NCBI GenBank assembly: GCA_950295325.1
Contig: OX485803.1
Location: 2,296,001-2,360,000, forward strand
Reading direction: 5' to 3'
DNA: 64,000 nucleotides
Source of the DNA: Polytrichum commune
Taxonomy: Eukaryota > Streptophyta > Polytrichopsida > Polytrichales > Polytrichaceae
In this document: piece by piece, positions 23,949-35,896 of the stretch
Layout: each line of letters begins with the position of its first letter
Numbering within the stretch: the first letter of the stretch is position 1
Position numbers and translations under genes: made by a program
The notes under the pieces: generated by a model
What the model was told of the DNA's origin: nothing
Databases searched by the model: none
What the model saw: the letters and a program-made list of their open reading frames with translations, nothing else

Positions 23949-24912
23949 TGTCGCAACCCTTGCTCACTCCCCTTGACAATCTTGCCAATTTTCAATTCTA
24001 GCAAAGGTTACGAGCACTAACCATTCGCATTCCGCCATGCTAATGATTAGCTCCTCCTACCCCGGACCTTATAGTTCATAGGAGGGAACCAACCCTCCTA
24101 CTTTGCTTTCGGGACTCACCCCTTAATCGGTAACCCATTCCTAGATGTGGACTTCCATGGATGGAAGTCCAATCCCATGTTGATCATCGCATTGCCGGAG
24201 CAACACTACAACAATACAAGGCAACTATGGCCTCACGATGGGCCAAAGCCCATGGAGGCCGAGCCGTTCGGCCTCGGGTGGGTGAGGCCACACCACCTCA
24301 CCCATATAAGCCTCTAGGACTCTACGCGGGGCCCCTTCCCCACCGTCAACCAACCTCTTGTCTCTCCACCAAGAGTTGGGGCCAAGTGGACACTTTCCTT
24401 TAGCCGCTGGGCCTAGAAGCACCCAGCAGCTTCAGAACATCATAACGTCTTTTTATGATGTCTGATTATAACAACCAACCACTCCATCTTCATCTACGCT
24501 TCACGTAGATGCCGATGGACTCCTCACTTGCCCCATTCAGGCAAGTACTGAGGAAGTTATGCCTGTTTGAACCTTGGCAGTCCCGGGAATCACTCCCAGG
24601 CACTGCTGTACCAGGGCGCTGTCCCGGGACAGCGCCCCACTCAAATGGCCATAACTCCTACCTCACACCTTCGATTGAGGAGATCTTGAGCATTCTAGAA
24701 TCACCATGCCATGAGCTACGCATAGATCATGGCCTTACCCTCATGCCTCCTAGTCTCCGTGGGTGGGAGGCGTTCCCAACGCCCGGGGCCCTCACCCACA
24801 CTAGGATCACTTGGGCCCTCTCACCAACGGCGCCACAAGTCCCGGGTGTCACTCCGGGGTCCCCCTTGTGCCCATGGTGTTTCGGACACTCCTCATGGAG
24901 AGGTGCGCGACA
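23949..24912 (-). repeat. E3 5' LTR
   Basis: 964 bp, preceded on its sense 3' side by the tRNA-Met primer site at 23929-23946 and followed on the plus strand by the second target-duplication copy tcatc. Confidence 0.95.
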
Positions 24913-24917
24913 TCATC

Positions 24918-26458
24918 CCACTCTTGGGATAGCCATTTCCTTAATAAGTTGAATAAGGTCCTAACAACCTTAAAACAAATCTAGAATGAAGTGGTGGTAG
25001 TAGTTGGCTAGGCCAACCAATGACCTCAGCCTTTTTTGAATCAAGGGCCAATTCTCCTTTTGGATTGCCTTGACATTCTTCATGTTTGTCCACCAACTTC
25101 CTTTGTCACCACATACCTCAAGAACTCAATCTCTCGTTGAGCAAAGTTATTTTTCACTCCTTGGCGGTAATTTTGTTGGCAACACATTGGTGAATACATC
25201 CTTGTACCTCACCAATATCCCACCAATGTGGTTTGGGGGAGGCCCATCTTTCCTAGCCTCCCCATACATTCCTTGGAGTTGCTCCAATTGAACCACGACC
25301 ATTATGTTTTCTATTTTTCATTTGGTCCATTAAGACCAAATTCAACTTGGGTCCTCCTACCATAGGAGTCCTTGTCAATTTGAACTTCAATTATTTGCCA
25401 TTATGACACATCATAATGGACCGCAAGCACACCCGCTTGCACCTCACATCTATCATGTGAGTTTCAAAGAAGACGGCCTTCACAATGACATGCATTTCAT
25501 CTATTTCACATGGTGTGAAATTTTGACAAAAATCCAATGTCCCACATTGAAAGGTTACATGCATCGCGACCTCCTTTGTCACATGCAGTTAGCCCTTTCC
25601 AAACCGCACCTTGGTGGGCTTGCCCGCTCTATCAATCGGCAAGCCCCAACTCCCTTGTGAGTTTTGGGCTCAAGAAGGAATGGCTTGCCTCTTTGTCAAC
25701 CCATGAGACATTTATCCCATTCATTTGAGCCTCAAGGTACAAAAGACTTGGCCTCGGCTTAAGGCTACTAGCCTTGGCCACAATGCCATTGTCTAACATT
25801 CGGTCTGCGGCACAAGTATTATTTGGCGTGGTACCTATCTCCCCTCAACGTCCATTGTTGTAAGGCACCGCCAAATTTCTTATTGGGGTCATCGGCCTTA
25901 ATGCTCGTGGCAATTTTGATGATCCCCGCCACAACCTCAATAAACTTTTGGAAATTTGAACTTGGTATTCACCACCCGCTTTTGAAACGCCACCTAAAAC
26001 GATGTATTTCTTAGAAAACTCGTTCATCTATGATGTACACTTCATGTGAGTGTGAAATTCGCGCATATACGCATTAAGAGGCCCGGACGCCTCATTTCCA
26101 CCAAATTCATTCCAACATCAATACCTTCCAAGCATTTTGAATTGGAATTTCAATCCAACATTAATGCCCTCCAAGGTTTTGGGTGCATTCCGTATTCTAG
26201 GCCCCAAATGTTTTTTGAGGTTTGCAGGAGCCTTTTTCAAAGCACTCCCCCCATTTCCTTACCGAATTCACCATCATCCCCACCATTGACATTATAATCA
26301 ATGATGTGGTCAAAATCCACTTTTACATGATCTTTGTTCCAATTTGAGCATCACAACCTTTTGGAAACCCCGGGCTCATCATCATAACCCGCACATTTGA
26401 TAGCCATGTCTCCCTCAAAGTGATAGCTCAAATATTGGAACCCTGCTCTGATACCACG
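24918..26458 (-). pseudogene. E4 RT stub, protease and gag remnants, right piece
   Basis: Continuation of E4: end of the interrupted RNase H unit, RT stub with the same core deletion (24960-25290), protease remnant (25391-25660), gag remnants (25730-26430) and primer site at 26439-26456. The 56-bp array is almost absent here. Confidence 0.8.
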
Positions 26459-28413
26459 TGTCGCAACCCTTGCTAGCCCCCCTTGACAATCTTGCCAATT
26501 TTCAATTCTAGCAAAAGTTACGAGCTCTAACCCTTCGCATTCCGCCATGCTAATGGTTAGCTCCTCTTACCCCGGACCATATAGTTCATAGGAGGAGAAC
26601 CAACCCTCCTACTTTGATTTTGGGACTCACCCCTTCATCGGTAACCAATTCTTAGATGTGGACTTCCATCCATGGAAGTCCAATCTCATGTTGATCATCG
26701 CATTGCCGGAGCAACGCTACAACAACCCGAACCATACTAGGCAACTATGGTCTCACATTGGGCCAATGCCCATGGAGGCCTTGCCGTTCGGCCTCGGGTG
26801 GGTGAGGCCACACCACCTCACCCATATAAGCCTCTAGGACTCTACACGGGGCCCCTACCCAACCGTCAACCAACCTCTTGTCTCTCCACCAAGAGTTGGG
26901 GCCAAGTAGACATTTTCCCTTAGCTGCTGGGCCTAGAAGCCCCCCGTAGCTTCAGACCATCATAACTTCCTTGTATGATGTCCGATTCCAACCACCAATC
27001 ACTTCCTCTTCATCTACAATTCACGTAGATGCCTATGGACTCCTCACTTGCCCCATTCAGGCAAGTCTTGGGGAAGTTATGCCTGTTTGAATCTTGGCAG
27101 TCCCGGGAATCACTCCCAGGCACTGCTGCACCAAGGCGCTGTCCCGGGACAGCGCCCCACTCAAATGGCCATAACTCCTAGCTCACACCTCCGATTGAGG
27201 TGATCTTGAGCATTCTAGAATCACCACGCCATGAGCTACGCATAGCTCATGGCCTTACCCTTGTGCCTCCTAGTCTCCGTGGGTGGGAGGCGTTTCCAAC
27301 GCCCGGGGCCCTCACCCACACTAGGATCACTTGGGCCCTCTCACCAACGGCGCCACAAGTCCCGGGTGTCACTGTCGCAACCCTTGCTAGCCCCCCCTTG
27401 ACAATCTTGCCAATTTTCCTTTCTAGCAAAGGTTACGAGTGCTAACCCTTCGCATACCGCCATGCTAATGGTTAGCTCCTCTTACCCCGGACCATATAGC
27501 TCATAGGAGGGAACCAACCCTCCTACTTTGCTTTCGGGACTCACCCCTTAATCGGTAACCCATTCCTAGATGTGGACTTCCATCCATGGAAGTCCAATCC
27601 CATGTTGATCATCGCATTGCCGAAGCAACACTACAACAACCCGAACCATACTAGGCAACTATGGCCTCACATTGGGCCAATGCCCATGGAGGCCGTGCCG
27701 TTTGGCCTCGGGTGGGTGAGGCCACACCACCTCACCCATATAAGCCTCTAGGACTCTACGCGGGGCCCCTACCCCACCGTCAACCAACCTCTTGTCTCTC
27801 TACCAAGAGTTGGGGCCAAGTGGACATTCTCCTTTAGCTGCTGGGCCTAGAACCCCCCCCAGCAGCTTCAGACCATCATAACTTCCTTGTATGATGTCTG
27901 ATCATAACAACCAACCACTCTATCTTCATCTACGCTTCACGTAGATGCCGATGCACTCCTCACTTGCCCCATTCGGGTAAGTCTTAGGGAAGTTATGCCT
28001 GTTTGAACCTTGGCAGTCCCGGGAATCACTCCCAGGCACTGCTGTACCAGGGCGCTGTCCCGGGACAGCGCCCCACTCAAATGGCCATAACTCCTAGCTC
28101 ACACCTCCGCTTGAGGTGATCTTGAGCATTCTAGAATCACCATGCCATGAGCTACGCATAGCTCATGGCTTTACCCTTGTGCCTCCTAGTCTCCGTGGGT
28201 GGGAGGCGTTCCCAACGCCCGGGGCCCTCACCCACACTAGGATCACTTGGGCCCTCTCACCAACGGCGCCACAAGTCCCGGGTGTCACTCCGGGGTCCCC
28301 CTTGTGCCCATGGTGTTTTGGGCACTCCTCATGGAGAGGTGCGCGACAGTCACTCCGGGGTCCCCCTTGTGCCCATGGTGTTTCGGGCACTCCTCATGGA
28401 GAGGTGCGCGACA
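26459..28413 (-). mobile_element. E4 5' LTR, interrupted by a solo LTR
   Basis: The two parts are 26459-27372 and 28354-28413, together 974 bp. The interruption is another LTR of the same family, 27373-28348. The apparent tandem duplication of the LTR end near 28305-28413 is explained by this nesting. Confidence 0.95.
27373..28348 (-). mobile_element. solo LTR (L8) inside the E4 LTR
   Basis: 976-bp LTR, flanked by gtcac at 27368-27372 and 28349-28353. It lies near the end of another LTR of the same family. Confidence 0.95.
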
Positions 28414-28966
28414 GGTAGCATCCCATTTTTTGTTAGGTCCAACCCCTTCGGCAATGCGGCACTAAGCCCCCGCGATAATGTATTCAAGAGCATCATGAGG
28501 CTCGCGAAAGGACGAAGCTATTTTGCGAGCGGTGAGCAGTGAGCGGTAACCTCCGAGATATTTTGATTAAAATGTTATTTTAAGCAGTAAGTTTACGGTA
28601 TTTTTGGACTAAATATATTTTTAGCAATTTTTTTTCTAAACTTAGTAAACAGTGGAACCTATGGCCGTGGACAATTAAGGGCTCTGATATAGGAAAAAAT
28701 GTTATTGTATCAGTGAAAAATATGGGTTAGGGTGTTAAATTAAACATTTGGAATTAATATCAGTAATAAATATGGGTTTAGATCAAGTCAAACACGTACT
28801 GTTTCAGTATAATGAGAATTAGTGGTACTCCAAAAGGGTCACACAACTTTGGAAAACAGAAATACATGTGGTGCGTCAAATATCTTATAGTGGCCCTTTT
28901 AGTCTCACTACATCATGATTATATAAAATCTTGCATACATATGTTTCTTTAAAGAAACAGAAAACT
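28414..28966. other. AT-rich spacer downstream of the SWIM gene
   Basis: No gene or repeat recognised. It lies 3' of the minus-strand SWIM gene and probably contains its 3' untranslated region. The base composition differs clearly from the adjoining LTR. Confidence 0.4.
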
Positions 28967-29742
28967 CTAAGAGTCAAGGTACTTCAATAAACCGGCCTCC
29001 AAAAATCGCTTCACTTCGTTGAAGCTAAAACTTGTTGCATGAATGAACGTGTCTGAATCTGAGTCGAAACCACACACTACTGTAAACAAATAGTACAAAT
29101 GCTTACAGTTGGCCCATTGACCCCTTTTTCCAATTGCTTTAGTCGCCATCTCCTTGAAGTTAGGACAAGTGCATGCTGGTAGCTGCGAAATCGTCAAGTA
29201 GTATTGCTGAACCTTTGGGGGCGTGCCGGAATCCAACGAGACGATGCATCCTAAGGCAGGGGCTGGAAGCATGCACAATTTGTGCACTTTGGCTTTCAGT
29301 GATAGGGCTGAGGCACAATTATTGGCGTGTTTTGTTGACGGGGCCTTCTTGTTGCGCCTAATCAACTTCCCTGAACGCCGGGTGGAAAACTCATCGGGAG
29401 ATGCAGGTGTCATGTAGCTTGCCAAGTCCAGAGGTAACGGGTGGTCCTGAAAAATTATGGAAGGTGTCATTTCCTTCCGCTGGGGCAGTCTAAAGCCTGC
29501 GTTTTCTAAAGAGATGATCTCTTTGCAGGTTAAGTTGGTCCCCAACTTAACCGGCCATACCTCCGGAACGTTCGGGACTGAGACCACCCATCTCCTTTTT
29601 GTCCCCTTAACGCATCTCTCAATGTCGTCATTGCAGAAAAAGAAGTCTTGAGGGTCCAATCTCTTCTTCCGAAAGTTATCCATGAGGCCTGAGTAAGTAG
29701 GTATAGCGGTGCTCTTCCCGTCTTGTACAATCCGAGCGACGC

Positions 29743-32527
29743 TGTCGCAACCCTTGCTAGCCCCCCTTGACAATCTTGCCAATTTTCAATTCTAGCAAAG
29801 GTTACGAGTGCTAACCCTTCGCATTCCGCCATGCTAATGGATAGCTCCTCTTACCCCGGACCAATAGTTCATAGGAGGGAACCAACCCTCCTACTTTGCT
29901 TTCGGGACTCACTCCTTAATCAGTAACCCATTTCCCCAATGTGGACTTCCATCCATGGAAGTCCAATCCTATGTTGATCATCGCGTTGCCGGAGCAACAC
30001 TACAACAACCCGAACCATACTAGGCAACTATGGCCTCACAATAGGCCAAAGCCCATGGAGGCCTTGCCGTTCGGCCTCGGGTGGGTGAGGCCACACCACC
30101 TCACCCATATAAGCCTCTAGGACTTCACGCGGGGCCCCTACCCCACCGTCAACCAACCTCTTGTCTCTCTACCAAGAGTTGGGGCCAAGTGGACATTTTC
30201 CCTTAGCCGCTGGGCCTAGAAGCCCCCACAGCTTCAGACCATCATAACTTCCTTGTATGATGTCTGATGCTAACACTTGACCACTCCATCTTCATCTACG
30301 CTTCACGTAGATGCCGATGAACTCCTCACTTGCCCCATTCAGGCAAGTGGTGAGGAAGTTATGCCTGTTTGAACCTTGGCAGTCCCGGGAATCACTCTCA
30401 GGCACTGCTGTACCAGGGCGCTGTCCCGGGACAGCGCCCCACTCAAATGGCCATAACTCCTACCTCACACCTCGGATTGAGGTGTTCTTGAGCATTCTAG
30501 AATCACCACGCCATGAGCTACGCATAGCTCATGGCCTTACCCTTGTGCCTCCTAGTCTTCGTGGGTGGGAGGCGTTCCCAACGCCCGGGGCCCTCACCCA
30601 CACTAGGATCACTTGGGCCCTCTCACCAACGGCGCCACAAGTCCCGGGTGTCACTCCGGGGTCCCCCTTGTGCCCATGGTGTTTCGGGCACTCCTCATGG
30701 AGAGGTGCGCGACACTCACCCCCACCAAACGGAGTCGATGCCCTCATCGACTATACTCGTAGTCGGCACACCAATTCTCAAGTTGCCATCCTCTATGGTG
30801 CGGCATTGTGTTTACCTTAGGGCGCGACCCCCACAATGCATCTTCACATTTGGCATAGCCCCAAAGGTGTCGTTCCTAGGTGGTCCGTTAGCGACCTTGG
30901 ATCTCTCAACCAAGGACCTAACCTATACTAGACCCACCTACTTTGGGACTCACTTGGGTTGCCCCTCCTTTGGGGCCTCCCCCGTTAGGCTCCACTAGCC
31001 TAACGTGACACATCTAGGCGAGAGCTCAACGCTTCCACTAAGTTGTCTCGGTTGCAACTCCGAGATGGCTTTCCATTGTTAAGCCACGCCTCGATCGCAC
31101 GGGGGTGATGCCAAGTCCCGCCCGACTCGGTTCCCACTTTGCTCTTTCGAGACATGGGTTCATGACTCCCATGCGCCAACTCTCGTTAGCTCGCGGGTAG
31201 CACTTTTATGAGCACGCACCATCACCTTGTCCCCGCCCGAACAAGCCCACAACTAAGAAGTTTCTTGGTTTTATCCAAGGCCCCTCCAAGCCATGGCCCC
31301 CAATTACTCGGCTTACCCAACCTAGTTTGGCATATCTATTCCCCCTCTTCCATTAACCAAGCACAAGTACAAGACTAGGACCTCATCTCATACTTTTCTC
31401 TTTGCACCACTAAAGTTTGGACTTTATTCCCTCAAGCCAAAGAACAAGTTCATGTTGTGGAGTAATTAACCTCGAAGCTAAGTGTGCTACTAGCGTCTCT
31501 CCCCCACTAAAGGAGATTGATGTCCTCATCAATGCCTACGCTTCATTTTATTGGAATCCTTAGCCTTAGTTTCTTCAAAGTGCTTCACCATGTCTCTTGC
31601 CGCCACCCAAGCGGTTTCTTTCTCATGGTATCCTCACCATTTCACCAAGTACTCCTTTGTACATTTTCTTTCATTTTCACTTGGGCTTCCTACACTTGAG
31701 GATGCCCTCCTACCTCATGTTCCAAATGACCTCCACAAGGTCGGGAGGTGGCCTAATCACTTGCTTGTGATCGGGCCACAAGGTGTCGTCCTAAAATGAC
31801 TTTCGTAATGAGACATGAAATGTCGGATGCACTTTGATCTCCGGCGGTAATTCCAACTTATACATGTCCTTGAAAACTTCTTCCACAATGGAAAACGAAG
31901 CTCCAATTTTGGACATGAACTTTTGGAGTAAGGCCTTTGGGCAAGGTGAAGTTGTCCACATTCAACAACACCTTATTGGCCTACCTCATACTCCACTTCG
32001 CGTCTTCCGGCATTGATTTGCACTCCGTAGCACCTTCGGGCTTTCTCCACCAACAACTTGGTCATCTCCAAGACTTGTTTACCATCCTTGGCCAAGTCCT
32101 CACCATCTTGGTTGAACTCTAGTGTTGAATGTGCCCCCTCGAGAGCTAGGTTAATAGGTTGGAGCGCATCCACTCCATAAGCCACCACCAAAGACCACCC
32201 CTTGGTAGCCAAGTGCGTGGCTACATTGCAATTACACTCCGCTCGACCCACATAGTCCGCCCAATCTCCTTGGTCCGCCCCCACCAAGTTCCTCAAGTAT
32301 TGCTTCAAGACTCCATTCACATGCTCCGCTTTCCCATTCATTTGGGAATGCAAGGCCGTGCTAAACCTTAGTTTCATTCCGACCTCCTTAGAGAAATGCA
32401 TTGAAAATACACTTGTGAACTTTTGATCTTGATCCCACACAATCACTCTTGGCAACCCGTGGTGCCTCAACCATCCTTTGAGAAAAGGCTATGCGGTCTC
32501 CAACGCGGTGGCGGTTCCCACAATCGG
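29743..32527 (-). mobile_element. chromovirus E5, truncated in the integrase
   Basis: The 3' LTR is 29743-30714. The non-coding block follows to about 31510, then chromodomain remnant, integrase tail and integrase core to 32527, with the shared TAG near 32494. Everything upstream (RNase H to 5' LTR) is missing. The base run before the LTR, gacgc (29738-29742), has no partner at the right junction, so the second target copy was lost with the 5' part. Confidence 0.85.
31973..32470 (-). pseudogene. E5 integrase core
   Basis: 165-residue frame with VIVWDQDQKFTS (second Asp) and KAEHVNGVLKQYLR (a position where others read SERVN or TERVN). It continues through the DUALQPINLAL-type tail into a lysine-rich C-terminal segment. 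The frame is cut upstream by the shared TAG. Confidence 0.75.
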
Positions 32528-32614
32528 AATCATCAATCAACTCATAAATTGTATTTAGACCGGGCTCAATTTCGACCTTAGACAGCACAGCTCTCTCAAC
32601 GCTAACAGTGGACG

Positions 32615-33588
32615 TGTCGCGCACCTCTCCATGAGGAGTGCCCAAAACACCATGGGCACAAGGGGGACCCCGGAGTGACACCCGGGACTTGTGGCGCCAT
32701 TGGTGAGAGGGCCCAAGTGATCCTAGTGTGGGTGAGGGCCCCGGGCGTTGGGAACGCCTCCCACCCACGGAGACTAGGAGGCATGAGAGTAAGGCCAAGA
32801 GCTATGCGTAGCTCATGGCGTGGTGATTCTAGAATGCTCAAGAACACCTCAATCGGAGGTGTGAGCTAGGAGTTATGGCCATTTGAGTGGGGCGCTGTCC
32901 CGGGACAGCGCCTGGTACAGCAGTGCCTGGGAGTGATTCCCGGGACCGCCAAGGTTCAAACAGGCATAACTTCCTCAAGACTTGCCCGAATGCGGCAAGT
33001 GAGGAGTCCATCGGCATCTACGTGAAGCGTAGATGAAGATAGAGTGGTTGGTTGTTATGATCAGACATCATACAAGGAAGTTATGATGGTCTGAAGCTGC
33101 TAGGGGGGTTCTAGGCCCAGCACCTAAAGGAGAATGTCCACTTGGCCCCAACTCTTGGTAGAGAGACAAGAGGTTGGTTGACAGTGGGGTAGGGGCCCCG
33201 CATAGAGTCCTAGAGGCTTATATGGGTGAGGTGGTGTGGCCTCACCCACCCGAGGCCGAACGGCACGGCCTCCATGGGCTTTGGCCCATTGTGAGGCCAT
33301 AGTTGCCTAGTATGGTTCGGGTTGTTGTAGTGTTGCTCCGGCAATGCGATGATCAACATAGGATTGGATTTCCATGGATGGAAGTCCACATTTGGGAATT
33401 GGTTACCGATTAAGGGGTGAGTCCCGAAAGTAAAGTAGGAGGGTTGGTTCCCCTCTTATGAACTATATGGTCCGGGGTAGGAGGAGCTAACCATTGGCAT
33501 GGCGGTTTGCGAATGGTTAGCGCTCGTAACCTTTGCTAGAATTAAAAATTCGCAAGATTGTCAAAGGGGGCTAGCAAGGGTTGCGACA
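32615..33588 (+). mobile_element. solo LTR (L10) in the SWIM gene
   Basis: 974-bp LTR, plus orientation, flanked by ggacg at 32610-32614 and 33589-33593. Inserted in an exon of the minus-strand SWIM gene. It is one of few plus-strand copies in the left half of the window. Confidence 0.95.
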
Positions 33589-33912
33589 GGACGACTCCCT
33601 AGGTGTAATAAGTTCAGTCGAACACTCTAACATAGACTCCGAGACTCCATATACACGATATTTTCCAGGCTTCAACAACCAGAACGCACCGACGTCATTT
33701 TCTACTCTAGTCTGACGAATTGCATGTGAAACTAGACCGGTATGATCGTCAAAAACCTCTTCTTTGACAAAGATAGTGACCTCACGATACTGAAACCTCA
33801 AACTTAATGTTGTGCAAGTGACTATAGCATGACCGTCTTCACCTAATGGAAAGAGGACTGGAACAGAATGATGTTCAGCACGAAAACAGGGCCATAGTAT
33901 TCCACAGGACTC

Positions 33913-34595
33913 TGAACAAAACAAGTACTATGAACATTGAAATGACATGAATATAACAGAAAAGAAATTACAGTGCAAATAGGTAATTATGTCCCAGTAA
34001 TGGCAATTTCAGAAGTTAATAGATATTCATGCAGAGCAAGCTGAAAGACGGCTCAAAACCCAACTTTAGATGTAAGTCCGAGATATGCAAGAAACCGATA
34101 TCTATTTCAAACATAATATTCCAATATAAACAAAGCAAAAGATGTGGGCGTATCATAAACACTGACAAGTTGTGATGTTTACCTGTTTTCAAATACTAAA
34201 TTTCAAAAACAAACAAACTTTCTTAACATTATTGGCAAACAAGGCCATAAGAATGACGGCCGCCACGAATAATGTGGAGAACATGATAGTAGCTCGGCAA
34301 TAATGAAGACTAAAATGTAGAATGCCACATTGTGCTTAACGACGAAGACGCTTATGGGGCCCTTTGCCATTTTTGTCACCGTCATGTTTATGACAATGGT
34401 CAATCCCTAAACTATGAACCGCAGTGCATCCTGCGCAACCGAGTTTCTGATCTGTGGGACGTGGGGCGCTCCTTAATAGAGATCTAGAGTAAGTGCCTGG
34501 TTTAATAACCCCTACTCTAGAATAGGCATGACTCTGTAAAGTAGACTTGTCCTGTATCAGCGTTGAAAAAGCCGCTTGCAAAGATGGAGTCCGTG
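33913..34595 (-). other. possible intron and upstream exon of the SWIM gene
   Basis: Minus-strand sequence upstream of the acceptor-like site at 33913 is AT-rich and intron-like to about 34330. A minus-strand open frame at 34336-34581 (81 residues, ending HKHDGDKNGKGPHKRLRR) could be an earlier exon, but no convincing donor was found. Otherwise I see nothing else here. Confidence 0.3.
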
Positions 34596-34609
34596 CATGT
34601 CAGGGTTGT

Positions 34610-34700
34610 CTATTGTGTCGTGACGGAGGGTAATCCCGACATAATGTCGTGCCGTCACGACACGTATCCGTCACGACATTATGCCGGATGCTGTCTTTAT
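34610..34700. repeat. inverted-repeat cluster TGTCGTGACGG/CCGTCACGACA
   Basis: The word TGTCGTGACGG near 34616 is followed by two inverted copies CCGTCACGACA near 34651 and 34668. Between them lies the palindrome CGACATAATGTCG. The second inverted copy is again followed by TTATG. This can fold into alternative hairpins. Its position just left of the C-rich array suggests the left part of the DNA transposon, but no matching right end is in the window. Confidence 0.7.
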
Positions 34701-34834
34701 CCTGACGGACTTGAATTTTACCGATTTTTTTGTATAATTACATTAACCCATTTCTGACACGTAGGATTTACAATGTCCACGTGTGATGACATGTCAGCAA
34801 AGTAAAGGTAAAGTGGGGAAAAATTTACTAGAGC

Positions 34835-35085
34835 CCGTCCGCCCCCCCGTCCGCCTCCGTTCCCAACCCCCGTTCACCCCCGTTCCCCCCCGTCCGCTCC
34901 CGTTCACAATCCCCGTTCGCCACCGTTCCCAACCCCGTCTGCTCCCCCGTCCGCTTCCCCCCTCTCCCGTCCGCCCCCCCGTCCGCCCCCCCCGTCCGCT
35001 CCCTTGTCCGCTCCCCCCCCCCCTCCGTCCGCTTCCCCGTCCGCTCCCTTGTCCGTTCCCCCCCCCCCTCCGTCCGCTCCCCCGT
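34835..35085. repeat. C-rich CCGTCCGCTCCC array, left part
   Basis: About 250 bp of irregular repeats of CCGTCCGCTCCC and CCGTTCCC with long C runs. It is interrupted at 35085 by a chromovirus LTR (duplication cccgt) and continues at 43224. The opposite strand has many runs of three or more G, compatible with G-quadruplex formation. Confidence 0.9.
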
Positions 35086-35896
35086 TGTCGCGCACCTCTC
35101 CATGAGGAGTGCCCGAAACACCATGGGCACAAGGGGGACCCCGGAGTGACACCCGGGACTTGTGGCGCCGTTGGTGAGAGGGCCCAAGTGATCTTAGTGT
35201 GGGTGAGGGCCCCGGGCGTTGGGAACGCCTCCCACCCACGGAGACTAGGAGGCACAAGGGTAAGGCCATGAGCTATGCGTAGCTCATGGCGTGGTGATTC
35301 TAGAATGCTCAAGAACACCTCAATCGGAAGTGTGAGCTAGGAGTTATGGCCATTTGAGTGGGGCGCTGTCCCGGGACAGCGCCCTGGTGCAGCAGTGCCT
35401 GGGAGTGACTCCCGGGACTGCCAAGGTTCAAAGAGGCATAACGTCCTCATAAATTGCCCAAAGATGGAGTGGTTGGTTGCTAGCCTCGGACATCATACAA
35501 GGAAGTTATGATGGTCTGAAGCTGCTAGGGGCTTCTTAGCCCAGCGGCTAAGGGAGAATGTCCACTTGGCCCCAACTCTTGGTGGAGAGACAAGAGGTTG
35601 GTTGACGGTGGGGTAGGGGCCCCGTGTAAAGTCCTAGAGGCTTATATGGGTGAGGTGGTGTGGCCTCACCCACCCGAGGCCGAACGGCAAGGCCTCCATG
35701 CGCAATGGCCCATTGTGAGGCTATAGTTGCCTAGTATGGTTCGGGTTGTTGTAGTGTTGCTCCGGCAACGCGATGATCAACATGGGATTGGACTTCCATG
35801 GATGGAAGTCCACATCTAGGAATGGTTACCGATTAAGGGGTGAGTCCCGAAAGCAAAGTAGGAGGGTTGGTTCCCTCCTATGAACTATAAGGTCCG

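Larger units (their letters stand above)
14616..24912 (-). mobile_element. chromovirus E3, complete copy carrying two later insertions
   Basis: Minus-strand element with 964-bp LTRs at 14616-15579 and 23949-24912, both sharing a small deletion near their middle. Target duplication tcatc (14611-14615 and 24913-24917). It is interrupted by a solo LTR at 16169-17144 and an unrelated LTR at 17997-20273. Without these and their duplications it is about 7.0 kb, like E2. Primer site at 23929-23946. Confidence 0.95.
5517..28413 (-). mobile_element. chromovirus E4, old copy, truncated at its 3' side and split by E2 and E3
   Basis: Minus-strand TGTCGC chromovirus whose pieces are 5517-5703, 12709-14615 and 24918-26458, followed by its 5' LTR at 26459-28413. 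The pieces join in order once the younger insertions and one copy of each target duplication are removed. The left end stops inside the integrase region, so the integrase C-terminus, chromodomain and 3' LTR are missing. The primer-binding site is at 26439-26456. It is older than E2 and E3, which lie inside it. Confidence 0.85.
28967..33912 (-). pseudogene. SWIM zinc-finger gene, interrupted by E5 and a solo LTR
   Basis: Minus-strand coding pieces are 33912-33594, 32609-32528 (after one target-duplication copy) and 29742-28967. The last piece, about 258 residues, carries a SWIM finger (CTCPNF ... NCKHLYYLF, pattern CxC-x(n)-CxH, at about 29172-29080) and ends at a TAG at 28967. The reading frame continues exactly across the solo LTR at 32615-33588 once LTR and duplicate ggacg are removed. 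It is also compatible with joining across E5. A TTTTGTTCAG acceptor-like site at about 33913 suggests an intron upstream. SWIM fingers occur in plant MULE-type transposases and in unrelated DNA- or protein-binding proteins. The remaining sequence is not recognised, so host gene versus transposon gene is open. Confidence 0.65.

Noticed and set aside
28300-28413. Short tandem duplication at the end of the E4 LTR
   Set aside because: Explained fully by the nested solo LTR 27373-28348 and its gtcac target duplication.
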